Notes: generated by a model from the sequence alone, not told the origin. A DNA stretch of 64,000 nt from Chinchilla lanigera (GCF_000276665.1 NW_004955435.1:5753426-5817425); one strand, 5' to 3'; counted from the first letter of the stretch, positions 23,261-35,118 are shown. Program-made: numbers and translations.

Positions 23261-23734
23261 TTTTGTCCTAGCAATTCAGAATACTTTTAGATTGGACATT
23301 GTTCCATGGGGGTGGAGGAGGGCTAAAGGGGCTTGAAGAATTTATCACTTAGTCAAATGATTGGGTTTCTCTGACTCCTTGGATTGTGGTATTTCTATGG
23401 TACACTGCCTATCCCTTTTATCAGAAGATGACCCCATCATGTAGTGAAGAAAGACTGCTGATTACATAGTGGATTTCTGCCAGTCACTCACAAGTAAATA
23501 ATCTCTGGTCCCAATAATGTTGCAGTAATTGCTTTACGGAATTATCTTGCACTGCAGTAAAGCTGTGATTAACCAGAATCTTCAATTATGCAGAGTTTGT
23601 TTTAAAAGCTTGCAGAGGAACATCATAAACTTTCAGGCAAAATAAATATTACCAAAAACAAGCTGACAGGAATTTTTTAGAGTGACTTTTCAAGATATAA
23701 CTTGAAATCCCTAGTCTTTTTTCTTTTCTTCTTA
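23261..23734. other. Unassigned DNA
   Basis: No repeat recognised. 23470-23615 is even in composition and listed in the findings as a candidate for conservation testing. Confidence 0.4.
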
Positions 23735-24040
23735 GTGTATATTAATTATACAGAATAACTTTCATTGTGGCATTTTCATACATGCATATAACATGCTTTG
23801 ATCATGTCTGTCATGAAGTACCTTTCCTTCCCCTCACTTTCCCGCTCCCCTGACCTCCTTCCTTGTCTCTAATAGCACCCCCCCACTTTCATATTGTCAT
23901 TTTTTTTCCTTCTAGATTGCACATATAAAAGAAAAGTACACTATTTGTCTTTTCTGAGTCTGGCTTATTTCACTTAACATAGTGATCTCCAGTTCTATCC
24001 ATTTTCCTGCAGATGACGTGATTTCTTTCTGAATATCCAT
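23735..24040 (-). mobile_element. L1 3' UTR and ORF2 end, inverted
   Basis: tcattgtggcattttcatac, atgcatataacatgctttga, a pyrimidine-rich block with ctcccctgacctccttcctt, then tttcacttaacatagtgatc and tccagttctatccattttcc. This is the usual order of reverse-strand rodent L1 tails. Confidence 0.75.
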
Positions 24041-24183
24041 TCTTTGACCTCCCTGATCTATACCAGTGATAGCAAAACTTTCAGAGCATTCAGTAATACA
24101 CATAGCCCACTGCAGCATGTGTGCTATAGGTTTGCCACCACTATCTTCTACAGCATTTATAATAATTATCAAATAGAGCTTAT

Positions 24184-24281
24184 GCAGCCAGGCATGGAGG
24201 CACACACCTGTAATCCCAGCACTCAGGAGGCTGAGGCAGGAGAATCACAAGCTTGAGGCCAGCCTATACTACAATAAACTT

Positions 24282-24283
<2 letters not shown>
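24184..24283 (+). mobile_element. B1-like SINE
   Basis: gccaggcatggaggcacaca, cctgtaatcccagcactcag, gaggctgaggcaggagaatc and gaggccagcctatacta are a well-preserved B1-type monomer. Its tail is the (GAAA)n tract that follows. Confidence 0.92.
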
Positions 24284-24336
<53 letters not shown>

Positions 24337-24339
24337 AAA
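24283..24339 (+). repeat. (GAAA)n microsatellite (SINE tail)
   Basis: About 14 uninterrupted gaaa units directly after the SINE, consistent with expansion of its A-rich tail. Confidence 0.97.
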
Positions 24340-25107
24340 ACCTCTTTAATAAATGGTGCTGGAAAATCTGGTTTTCCACCTGCCAAAAACTAAAACTAGG
24401 CACATGTCTATCACCATGCACTAAACTAAAATCAAAAAGGATTAAAGATATAAATATTAAAACAGAAACACTAAATCAGAGAGTTCATGCAGAAAAACCA
24501 AACTGCATGGGAAATACTTCAAAGAATCAACAACTGGAATCTCATTTTATTAAAGTTGTTGCACATCAAAAGAAATCACGAACAGAGTGAAAAGAAAACC
24601 CACGAATTGGGAAAAAATTTTAGCCAACTGTCCCTCAGGTAAAGGATTCCTAACTATAATGCATGAAGAATTGAAAAACATCAGATCCCCAAAATTCAAA
24701 GACCCAATCTTAATATGGGCATCTGAGATGAATACACACTTCTCAGATGAAGAGATACAAGTGGCAAATAAATACAGGGAAAAGTGTTCAACATTATTGG
24801 TCATTTGAAAAATTAAAACAACACTGAGATTCCATCTCACTCCAGAAAGAATGGCTACCATTAAGAAATCAGCCATCAACAAATGCTAGAGGGGCTGTGG
24901 GAAATAAAAAAAACCTTTCTCCACTGTTGGTGGGAGTGTAGACTGGTGCAACCGCTGTGGAAATCAGTGTAGAAATTCCTCAAAAAGCTAGGGCTAGGGG
25001 TCCCATTTGGTCCAGCTGTTCCCCTTCTGGGTATCTTCCTGGAAGAATTAAAAACATCATACCACAGCAATATATGTGCACCCATGTTTATAGCAGCACA
25101 ACTTTTA
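24335..25107 (+). mobile_element. L1 ORF2 3' end, dead
   Basis: Sense L1 covering the last part of ORF2. The open segment 24587-24808 encodes the conserved stretch ending near the NTHFSDEEIQ motif. Later sequence gggctgtgggaaataaaa and ctccactgttggtgggagtg corresponds to the CCHC region. It breaks off at 25107, inside the sequence that normally reads atagcagcaca..., where an inverted L1 tail begins. Confidence 0.9.
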
Positions 25108-25221
25108 AAAAAATTTTTTTTTATTTTAAAGAGTAAAAGAAGGATAACATAATAATAGGGGGGCTTACCAAATTACAGACAAAGTGGTAGGAAATTATCA
25201 ATAGTTATTGCTTTACATATT
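25108..25221 (-). mobile_element. Inverted L1 3' UTR, cut by gap
   Basis: In reverse complement this matches the L1 3' UTR block at 26228-26310 (aatatgtaaagcaataacta aligned with aatatgcaatataataatca, then tgataatttcctaccacttt). The T-rich run at 25117-25126 marks its 3' end. The rest lies in the gap. Confidence 0.75.
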
Positions 25222-26127
25222 NNNNNNNNNNNNNNNNNNNNNNNNNNNNNNNNNNNNNNNNNNNNNNNNNNNNNNNNNNNNNNNNNNNNNNNNNNNNNNN
25301 NNNNNNNNNNNNNNNNNNNNNNNNNNNNNNNNNNNNNNNNNNNNNNNNNNNNNNNNNNNNNNNNNNNNNNNNNNNNNNNNNNNNNNNNNNNNNNNNNNNN
25401 NNNNNNNNNNNNNNNNNNNNNNNNNNNNNNNNNNNNNNNNNNNNNNNNNNNNNNNNNNNNNNNNNNNNNNNNNNNNNNNNNNNNNNNNNNNNNNNNNNNN
25501 NNNNNNNNNNNNNNNNNNNNNNNNNNNNNNNNNNNNNNNNNNNNNNNNNNNNNNNNNNNNNNNNNNNNNNNNNNNNNNNNNNNNNNNNNNNNNNNNNNNN
25601 NNNNNNNNNNNNNNNNNNNNNNNNNNNNNNNNNNNNNNNNNNNNNNNNNNNNNNNNNNNNNNNNNNNNNNNNNNNNNNNNNNNNNNNNNNNNNNNNNNNN
25701 NNNNNNNNNNNNNNNNNNNNNNNNNNNNNNNNNNNNNNNNNNNNNNNNNNNNNNNNNNNNNNNNNNNNNNNNNNNNNNNNNNNNNNNNNNNNNNNNNNNN
25801 NNNNNNNNNNNNNNNNNNNNNNNNNNNNNNNNNNNNNNNNNNNNNNNNNNNNNNNNNNNNNNNNNNNNNNNNNNNNNNNNNNNNNNNNNNNNNNNNNNNN
25901 NNNNNNNNNNNNNNNNNNNNNNNNNNNNNNNNNNNNNNNNNNNNNNNNNNNNNNNNNNNNNNNNNNNNNNNNNNNNNNNNNNNNNNNNNNNNNNNNNNNN
26001 NNNNNNNNNNNNNNNNNNNNNNNNNNNNNNNNNNNNNNNNNNNNNNNNNNNNNNNNNNNNNNNNNNNNNNNNNNNNNNNNNNNNNNNNNNNNNNNNNNNN
26101 NNNNNNNNNNNNNNNNNNNNNNNNNNN
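25222..26127. other. Assembly gap (906 N)
   Basis: Unsequenced. The apparent open frame spanning it is only a run of unknown residues. Confidence 1.
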
Positions 26128-26345
26128 TACTAATTCCTATTAGTTCACTGAAAGGAACAGTTAAGGCTTATGTTGTTTCATCAATCTTACATGCCTGCAT
26201 CTGGTAATCTGAGCCACTACTTTGAAGATAACAATATGCAATATAATAATCATTGTTAATTTCCTCTCATCTTGTTTTGAAATCCTGTACCATTTTTATA
26301 GGATTTTTTTTTCTCTCTTTAAAAAAGGGAAAAAGAAAGAAGGGA
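26128..26345 (+). mobile_element. L1 3' UTR, 3' terminus
   Basis: Sense-strand L1 tail: gttcactgaaaggaacagtt, cctgcatctggtaatctgag, acaatatgcaatataataat and cctctcatcttgttttgaaa, then a T run and A-rich end. Plausibly the 3' end of the L1 broken at 25107. Confidence 0.85.
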
Positions 26346-26375
26346 GGGAAGGAAGAAAGGAAGAAAGGAAGAGGC
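26325..26375 (+). repeat. Purine-rich (GGAA)n/(GAAA)n tract
   Basis: agggagggaaggaagaaagg and following. It grew from the L1 A-rich tail. Confidence 0.85.
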
Positions 26376-27163
26376 ACATATGAGATGCTCTTTAGGGCTT
26401 TATCAAATGAATGAATGAAGATATGGGGAAGGTAAAACCTTGGAATTCTAAGATCCATAATCACTTTTTTACAATTGTCATGTTCTTCTTTCTACTTGGA
26501 AGATAGTAAAGCAATACTTTTTTTTTTGGCCAAGTTTTCCACTATGTAAGTCAAAATGAAGAAAGACTATCTTATCCTATTTAAACTAGAAATTTTACTT
26601 AGAAGAACTTACCTACCAATTGTACTGGAAAATATGTGCATGATTCTAAGTTTTAAAGTTTTTACTAAAGTTTAACTTGTACTTCTGTTTTTTTTTTTCA
26701 TTTATGAATTTAACTATAGCAAGGGAAAAAATTGACATTGTGGAAATGAAAATTTGGGTTTATTTTCCCAAACTAAATGGGAATGAAGGCTTAATTGTAG
26801 ATTTTAAATATCAGAGTTATCCTAGTCTACATTAATATTTCAGATTTTTTTCTTGGTTATCTTTACTCCAACTTTTAAAAAATATGATTATATACAGTAC
26901 TTTGGAGGTACCTAGAAGACATTAACTTTAATCAGTGCTATCTGTCATCATATTTGTCACATCAAAAACAAAGGGTATACTGCTTTTCTGGGTAAAATGT
27001 GGAATAGATAATTCTTGCTTAGTTGAGAAAAAGCTATAACTTGAATAGTTCATATCACATACTTTATTTTTAGGTTTTTATTTTCATAGTGAAATTACAT
27101 TTAGAGTATGACCTTCAGTATTTTAACATGTAAAGTTCTAGTATGTGGAATTTGAAGAACAAC
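26376..27163. other. Unassigned AT-rich DNA
   Basis: Nothing recognised. Confidence 0.45.
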
Positions 27164-27560
27164 TGTCTTAGTTTTCTTGTTGCTGAGACAAAATACCCGA
27201 CACCCAAAGTTAAAGGGTGGAAAGGTTCATCGAGCTCACAGTTTGTAGCAGTGGTAGCTCTAAGGCAAAGTGGCACACGGCAGAGTGGCATGGGAGAGGA
27301 GAACAGTTCATTGCACACATGAGCCAGCAAAAGCAACAAGGGACTTTAACTGCATCTTTCTGCCCTTTTAATACTCTATCCAGGCTCCTGGGGTTAGGGC
27401 GGTGCCACACCAGTCAGTGGACTGATTTAGTAATCACACACCCTGAATCCCAGCATTGCACTGCAAATCAATTCCACACTCCAGATCCAGCCACCTCTGA
27501 GAAAGCGCCATCTATGACCACAGGGGGCTTTGAGATGAAATCTAAACACAAGCCATCATA
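27164..27560 (-). mobile_element. MaLR-type solo LTR (ORR1/MT-like)
   Basis: Starts TGTCTTAGTTTTCTTGTTGC with tgagacaaaatacccgacac and continues ccctgaatcccagcattgca, then agccatcata at the end. Strongly similar to 36895-37273, so the same family. No clear duplication at the ends. Confidence 0.85.
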
Positions 27561-29345
27561 CTACCTTTTTAGCAAAGGTCAGATGTTTATTTACATTACT
27601 GGTTATGATATCTGATCCGCTGTCAACAGATGCTATAATTTAGGACCAGAGAAATAGGGAGAAAACTGAGATTGAGTTTCTGTTGCAATGAAATTATGAT
27701 TTGATTGTGATACACTGACAGGTTGTAGAAGTCCTAATTATATAATCTCTTTATGGATGTAGATCTACTAATGCTACATAGGATAAAAGAGAACAGAATC
27801 TATATGGAAATGTATATGTTTCTGATGGAAATTATGGCATCTAGAGACCTAGATAAAATTATTTTAGTACTGAAAGTTTGGATGCTTTTAATTAGAACTT
27901 CTTTTCAGCTAGCGTAATATTGACGCACTTGGAAAATCTAGGAGAGGTGGTGACTATTAGATCAATATTTGATTTTAAAGGTGGAAAAAGCCTTTTTTAC
28001 TGTAAAAAAACAAGGGGGTGGGCTCACCCCCTTTTTACAGTAGTCAAGCATATGTGGAACAAGAGTACAGTGTTTTGCACTTTGGCCTTAGCTGGGGATG
28101 CATAGCGTCCCACTACCTTCTGGCTGGAGAGAGCTCTCTTTGGCTCTTGAATTCCATGTGGGGCAGCCATAATGAGCCTGGCACAGAAACACATCTTCAC
28201 AACAGCTTTTCTAAGAGGAGGAAGTGCTTTGCGCATTGTGTGTCTATGCAAATTCACTTTTCTGTCTGTGTGTGGGGCACTTTAGGCAGGAGAATCCATT
28301 TGTGATGCTTTTCTCTGCTCTGTGAGGGTTGGGCTTCCTTCCTGCTATAAAGTGGGGTGGGAATCTCTAAAACCGCTCTATTTTCCTGCCTTGTTTTTCA
28401 CTCCTTGTGAGGTATGCAATAGATCAAGCCCGTTCTCCTAGTTGACATGTTCAGCTTGCCTTTCCATCCATCTGACTTCAATGTGTTTTTCGTGGGCTTC
28501 AAATGAATTGTGCACAGAATGTGTAACAGCTGCCTGTAACAGATAACAACAAAGCACTAGGTCACGGGCCACTGTGGTCAGCCTTCCCTTCCCAAGCTCT
28601 GCCTGCTCCTTTGAGGGTCTTTGAGTTCTCAACTGCCAGGGTTCTGACTATGTTTTAATTCTAGTGAGAGGAAAATATCTACTTCAAATTGAAAGTACCC
28701 ATGTAATCATGTGTGGAATAAAAAAACCTGTAAATTTCTGTTTTAGAGAATCAAGGGGTAAGAGGTAGGAAATGTTTGCAACAGTTTTATTTAGAAAAAA
28801 ATAAAATTATATCTCCTGCACTTCTATATTGACAAATAAAAATAGAGGCAAGAGAAGAACTTGGTGGCATGTTTTCAATTAGATTATTAACGCTCACCGC
28901 ATCAAGAGCAAGAGCCTCGCACACAGTCTATTCAGTGATCCTCGCTGCTGCATACTCAGAGGACTTTCACACACTGCGCTGCGCCTCCTCAGGTGGCTTC
29001 GCGGTTACTGGGCTTCACGAACCACACCCCTTTTGATCAGATAAAACTCAAGTGCGGTGGTGAAGAGAGGAAAAAACCCTCATGTTCATAAGGCAGAACT
29101 TATAAAAATATGTGACATCAAGTATCTACAAACGAAGCACATTTGCTGTACTTGTGATTACATTTGAGACATTTTAAACAACATACTGCACATCAGTCAC
29201 CGTTCTTTCTGTACCTAAGCATCACTTGACAGGTTCCTATCATACTTTCAGTTGAGTCTTTAAAACACCATAAAATTCAGGTAAATAACTATTCTCCACA
29301 CATCAGACAGATTTGTAGCATACATTACAATAAGCAGTCTACAAA
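27561..29345. other. Unassigned DNA, about 1.8 kb
   Basis: No gene or nameable transposon. Contains the hairpin at 27998-28042, and at 28480-28560 a stretch with E-box-like sequence (acagctgcctgtaacagata). Confidence 0.45.
27998..28042. repeat. Short inverted repeat / hairpin
   Basis: Left arm tactgtaaaaaaacaagggggtg (27998-28020, given as arms tactgtaaaaa plus gggggtg with a 5-base bulge) pairs with caccccctttttacagta (28025-28042) around the loop ggct. This gives an 18-bp stem. Confidence 0.85.
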
Positions 29346-29387
29346 AATGTGTTTAATGACTCTCCAAATGTGTTTAATGACTCTCCA
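29346..29387 (+). repeat. Perfect 21-bp tandem duplication
   Basis: Two identical adjacent copies (29346-29366 and 29367-29387) containing gtttaatgactctcca. Confidence 0.97.
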
Positions 29388-29479
29388 AGTGTTCTTTTTT
29401 CTGACTCAATTGAAATCCCCATAAAAATTCTGCTGGCACCAGGTCTTTTGATTCTATCTTTAAACACCCCTAAAACCCC

Positions 29480-30560
29480 TTCTTTTTTATCCTCACTATC
29501 GATGCCTTATGACAAAACTTTAGGGCTCTTTTCCTATCATCTTCTAAAAAAGTGTCTAGCTGATCTGACTACTTTCCATCCACTCTTTACAATACTGGTT
29601 AAGTTATCCTTTTAAACACAGCACTGATAACTTCATTCTTCTGCTTAAAAAACTTTCATGGTTTACAGCTCACCAGAAGGGGTTACAGATGTTTCAAGAT
29701 CTTTAATCACTGTCACCTCTGGGGTACTTTGATAAGAGGAAGCCACCAGAATCCCAGCCTAACTTCAAGCAGTTTTTTTCTGGTAACCTCAGCATATTGT
29801 TCAAACACGACCTTTTTTAAAATTTAGGCCACTCCTTGAAAGGTTTCAAAGTACTGCTGTAAAGTAAATGTTCTTAACTGAGAACTGAGATCCTAGGAGT
29901 GCAATGTACAGATACTTGAGAACCTCCATAAGTTTCTGAGAAAAAGATCCATGGAAATTATCCATCCTCAAGGGAGCTATACTTATTAAACAGTTAAAAA
30001 AATACAAATCCATGTATATATTGGTTTTAATGTTTTTTACTATCTTTAGCTCTTCACAGCAACTGTTTTTTCCTATGCCCCCTATATATTCCAACCCAGG
30101 CAGACTACCTGGTGTTCAGTGTTCAGAGAGATTCTTCAGCTCGTGTACCTCTGTGCTGTATCTCCCTTGCTTCCTACTTCTTACCTTAGGCTTCAGCAGT
30201 GATAAATTGTAACTCTAGGAGATGAACTTTCAAGCTTTGGTGAGCTGTCGTTGACTTGGAATGCCTTTCCATCTGTCTAGCGAACTCCTACTTGCCAGCT
30301 AAGACCCAGCATAAATTCTACTTTTCTCTGAACCTTCCCTAACTGATCCAAGCATTCACTGGTTTTGTCTTCATATTGTCACCTTACTTTACATTAATAC
30401 ATTATTACACAAATTTCAATTTATACTAATGAATTCAGAAGATTTCTCTCTCCCTAGACCCTTCACTACTTGAAAGCAAGGTCTGTAATTTATTCATTTT
30501 TTATATACCCATCATACTGCTTTGCTTTGTGCTTAATACCTGTTGATGTATTAAGCATCA
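29480..30560 (+). mobile_element. L2 remnant, about 1.1 kb
   Basis: Sense L2. ttctgcttaaaaaactttca with tggtttacagctcaccagaa parallels the ctgctcaaaaccctccaatg segment. Later come ttggaatgcctttccatctg, taagacccagcataaattct, ccttccctaactgatcc, and acttgaaagcaaggtctgta with ttcattttttatatacccat near the 3' end. Diverged and non-coding. Confidence 0.65.
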
Positions 30561-31689
30561 AGATGACTGTACTTGTGCTCTTATTTCTGTCTATAAAACT
30601 ATGACTTTATCCTTGAAGAGATGATAAAAATCTCAACTCTAAAGAACAGCTCAGGGGAACCCTCTCAGGTGAAATGTAGTATTTCATACTGAGCTCTACT
30701 ATATCAGCTGTGCCAGTCCCTTACCTTGGTCAGGTATAGGACTGAGATCTTCACTTGGCAGGCTCAGCCCTGCAAGTCCTGGCTTAATCCTTACGAAGGA
30801 AGCAATGCAGCAGTGGTTTCAGACCTGCCAGCAGGTAGCGAACCCACTGCCACCACGGTGACAACAACAGCTCCTCTTGTGCAGGGCTCTAATAGTTCGT
30901 CCTGCCTGCCCTCCTTTGTAGTATCCATTCGGGTGTCCACTGAGTGGGGAAACGTGACTCACATGAGAGGATTTCACAGAGAGTATGACACTAGATTAGT
31001 TTTCTTTACCAGAGTAAGCCAGATCTGTTTTCTGCTCTGTTCCTTCTCCAAATAGTGTGGAGCTAACTTCCCAGTGACAGTGTTTCTTAATTCCTAATGC
31101 ATAACATGGCGATTTCCCCACGGTAGATTCTCACCATGAATGAGGGACAGATGAACATTTAGCTTGAGGCTGATGAACGGACTGTAGTGACCATCTCATT
31201 TACAGGAGACAACTATTCAGCTATTACTGGGCTCAAGTCATTTCTTGCAACATGAGAACATGGCCCATAGAGACCAGAGTATCTCCATATACATAAGTCA
31301 TTGTGATGGAAAACAGGTTTTGAAGATTCTTGTCCATTGTTCTCTCAGCCTATTATATGCCCCTGTCACAAAAGGAAGATCCAGGAAGTGAAAGTCTGGT
31401 GGCATCAGTAGTCTGAGGAACACAAAATTTGGATCATGTTGACTGAAGGATGACCAAGGACTAATAAGAATTTTGGTTGATTACTTTATTATCTTCAGCC
31501 AATAATTCATGAGAAGGTAGAGCGTGAGATGAGTTCAATTAATATTTGCTAAATGGATGAGTGAACAAATAAATGTATCATTTTTTGTGAAAAATTTTAG
31601 AAAATGGTCAGGATCTCTTCAGTGAAACTGTTCTTTAATCAAAAGAACATAACTGATATCTTGCTATTGTTAGCTACAATTAAGACTGT
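30561..31689. other. Unassigned DNA, about 1.1 kb
   Basis: A 109-codon open frame (30726-31055) has no recognisable domain and no splice-site support. Not called. Confidence 0.45.
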
Positions 31690-31960
31690 ATGCTAAAAAA
31701 AAGGATATAAAAGGACAAATATTGCATGAGTCCATTTGAAAAAATACTTTATCTTGAAAAGTTAAATTCATGGAGGAAATGGAATGGCAGCTGCCAGGAA
31801 CCAGGGGATATGGATAATGAGAAGTTATTGTTTGGTGGATGCAAAGCTTCAATTGGAATGCTAAGAAAACTCTAGTGATGGACAGTGGTGGCATTTACAC
31901 AACAGTGTGAATATATAGAAATTAAAATCACTTAATTATATTCTTAAAATGGTTAAAATG
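31690..31960 (+). mobile_element. Ancient L1 (L1M-type) 3' UTR
   Basis: caaatattgcatgagtccat, ggcagctgccaggaaccagg, agttattgtttggtggatgc and acaacagtgtgaatatatag follow old L1 tails in order. Ends near cttaaaatggttaaaatgat. Confidence 0.75.
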
Positions 31961-31999
31961 ATGTTTTCAGTTATAATTTATTACCACAATGAAACAGTG

Positions 32000-32255
32000 A
32001 CTTTCTTCATTTTAATTGTTTTTTGCTGGTACAGATTTGCGGTACATAATGATCCCATCCCTTATGGCAACGGGTGCACGCACATAGCACATCTTCATTC
32101 CTTTTTCCACACCATCCCCTCTGCTCTCTGCCTCCTTCTGTCTCTTGGCCCCCTATCTCTTTATTGCCTATTGTCCTTTACTTTGCTCTTAATTTGCTTA
32201 TTAGTTTTCCCATATAAAAGGCATCATTTGATGTTTGGTTGATCTTCATCAGTTG
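32000..32255 (-). mobile_element. Possible inverted L1 3' UTR
   Basis: Layout resembles reverse-strand L1 tails: a T-rich start, gcggtacataatgatcccat, then a pyrimidine-rich block (ctctgcctccttctgtctct). The match is by layout and composition more than sequence. Confidence 0.35.
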
Positions 32256-32960
32256 ATTCTCTGAAAGATTCAATAAAATTAACAAATCCTTAGGCAATCT
32301 TATCAAAAAAGAGGAAAGAAATGATTCCAATTCATGCAATTCAGAATGATAAGGGTGAAATCACAATGAATCCTGCAGAAATCCAGATCATCTATATCTA
32401 CTTTGAGAAACTTTACTTGAATAAGGTGGAAAACAAAGAGAAATGGACAGATTCTTAGATATACATGAATCACCAAAATTGAATCGAGAAGATATAAAAA
32501 TTCTAAATAACCTATTATCAGTCAATAAAATAAAAACTTAATTAAAACTTACCAACAAAGCAAACCCAGGTCCTGATAGACTCACTGCAGAATTCTACAA
32601 GAAATTTAGAGAAGATCTAATGCCATTATTCCTCAGACCCTCTAATGAAACTGAAAGTGACACAATACTCTCAGTCGTTCCTGGAAGCAAGTATTACTGT
32701 GATACCAAAACCAGAGAAGGACCTAAGCAAAAAAGAAATGCAGGCCAATTTCTCTAATAAACACTAGAAAACAGAATGCAGCAAATCATCAAGAAGATTA
32801 TACACCATGGCCAAGTAGGATTCATCCCAAGGATGCAGGAATGGTTCAATGTATGCAAATCAATAAATGTGATACACCATATCAACAGAACAAAAATTAC
32901 ATGATCGTCTCAATGCAGAAAAAAAAAAAAAAAGCATTTGACAAAGTCTAACATCCATTC

Positions 32961-33326
32961 ATGATAAAAACCCTACAGAAAATTGGAATAGATGGTCTTT
33001 ACCTCAATCTGATAAAATCCATTTATGACAAAGCAACAGCCAACATCATACTAAATGGTCAAAGACTGAAAGCATTCACTCTGAAGTCAGGAAAAAGACA
33101 AGGATGTCCACTATCACTACTCCTGTTCAGTATACTTCTGGAAACACTAGCCAGAGCAATTAGACAGGAGAAAGAAATAAAAGGAATAAAGATAGGAAAG
33201 GAAGAAGTTAAATTGTCATTATTTGGAGATGACTTGATACTCTACATGGAAGACCCCAAAAACTCTACCAAAAGACTTGTAGATTTAATCACCAAATTAA
33301 GTAGTGCAGCTAGATCTCAACACTGA
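32961..33326 (+). pseudogene. L1 ORF2 reverse transcriptase remnant
   Basis: A 121-codon open stretch with the core RT motifs [11 protein letters not shown] and F-G-D-D (33222-33233) followed by LILY. Active L1s have F-A-D-D, so the alanine before the catalytic aspartates is replaced by glycine. Frame is lost upstream by the poly-A expansion near 32930 and downstream by a deletion after 33326. Confidence 0.92.
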
Positions 33327-34089
33327 AAACTAGTAGTCTGAAAAAGGAGATTGAAGGGATATCATAAAATGGAGAGATATCCCTTGCTCTTGGGTAGAAA
33401 GAACCAACATAATGAAAACTGCCATACTCTCAAAATTGTTATACAGATTTAATGTAATCCTGATCAAAATACCATTGCACACCTCACAGAACTAGAGAAA
33501 ACATTCCTAAAATTCATTTAGAGTCAAAAGAGACATAGAATAGCAAAAACAATTCTGGGCAACAAAGGCAAGGCAGGGAGCATCACAATTCCTGACCTGA
33601 AATTATACAACAGAGCTACTGTGATAAAAATGGCATGGTACTAGCAAAAAAAAAAAAAAAAAGACCTGAGGATCAGTGGTGCAGATTAGAAGAGGCAGAA
33701 AAAAAATCTGAATACACTCAACCACTTTATCTTTTTTTTTTTCAGCCATTTTATCTTTGACAAAGAGCCAAACATGTTCACTGGATGAAATATAACTTCT
33801 CCAATAAATGGTGTGGGGAAAAACTAGCTTTTCACATGCCAAAGACTAAAACTAGACCCATGTATATCACTATACACTAACCTGAAATAAAAATGGATGA
33901 ATGATATAAATATTAAAACAGAAATACTAAATCTGCTGGAAGATAGAATAGGTAGAACTCTTGAAGACATAGGTATTGGCAAAGACTTCATGAACAAAAC
34001 ACTGATTGCTCAGGAATGCCATAAAAGACCAATAACTGGAATCTCATCTTATTAAAAAGCTTTTACACAGAAAAAGAAATCACCAAGGG

Positions 34090-34620
34090 AGTGAAAAGAC
34101 AACCCACAGAATGGGAAAAAATTTTAGCCAGCTTTCCTCAGACAAAGGACTAATATCTAGAACAGATAAAGACTGAAAAAAATCAGACCCCTCAAATTTA
34201 AAGACCTAATCGAATAATAGGCATCTGAGGTGAATACACACTTCTCAGAAGAAGAAGTACGAACAGTAAATAAATATATGAAAAAATGTTCCACATCATT
34301 AGTTATCCAAGAGATTCAAATCAAAACAATGCTAAGGTACCATCTCACTCCAGAAAGAATGGCTATTATCAAGAAATCAACCATGCTGGTGGAACTGTGA
34401 GGAAAAAGGAACCTTTTTCCACTGTTGGTGGGAGTGTAGACTGGTGCAACCACTGTGAAAATCAGTGTGATGATTCCTCAAAAAACTAGGACTAGAGATC
34501 CCATTTGACCCAGCAATTCCCCTTCTTGACATCTTCCAAAAAGAATTAAAAGCATCATACCATACTGATAAATGCACACCCACATTTATAGCAGCACAGT
34601 TTGTAACAGCTAAATCTTAG
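34090..34620 (+). pseudogene. L1 ORF2 C-terminal region remnant
   Basis: Same region as 1741-2270 of the first L1: acaacccacagaatgggaaa, gaatacacacttctcagaag, aagaatggctattatcaaga and actgttggtgggagtgtaga. The first half of the CCHC motif is deleted near 34382-34395. Confidence 0.85.
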
Positions 34621-35118
34621 AAACAACCCAAATGTCTATCAACAGACGAATGGACAAAAAGATTTTTTTTATATGTAATGGAATACTACTCAGCCACAAG
34701 GAAGGATAAGCTAGAGACATTTATACCTAAATGGATGGACCTTGAGACCTTACTCTTAAGTGAAATAAATTGGACACACCTGTGTAAATATCACATTGTC
34801 TCTCTTGTGTGAGAAACTGAAAGTGTAAGTAAGGACCAAATTGTGTACCGATATCGCAAAATAGGAAGAAATTGTTCAAAAAGAAGTGGAACTAGGAAAG
34901 GGAGAAGGCAAAGGAAAGAAGGGAAAAGAAAAAAATAAGAAAAAAGATAAAATGGAAACAAAGCTTTGTAAATAAGGAAGGGACATGGGGTGAACGGGAG
35001 AAGAAGGGAATGGGGAAAAAGAGGAATCAGGATGTGTCATGTACAGGTATAAATTCCCTATGATGAATGTGATCCTTATGTATATCTAAATCATACCAAT
35101 AAACATAATTTTCAAAAG

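Larger units (their letters stand above)
32265..35118 (+). mobile_element. L1, 5'-truncated, dead, about 2.9 kb
   Basis: Second long sense L1. It enters ORF2 upstream of the RT domain and continues through RT (32961-33326), linker, C-terminal domain (34090-34620), a purine-rich block (34870-35030) and a 3' UTR ending aataaacataattttcaaaa at 35098-35117. Its 3' UTR differs from that of the 1-2925 copy, so a different subfamily. Small deletions and internal poly-A runs (32920-32935, 33644-33662) break the frame. Confidence 0.93.

Noticed and set aside
25208..26143. 311-codon open frame
   Set aside because: Almost entirely unknown residues from the N gap.
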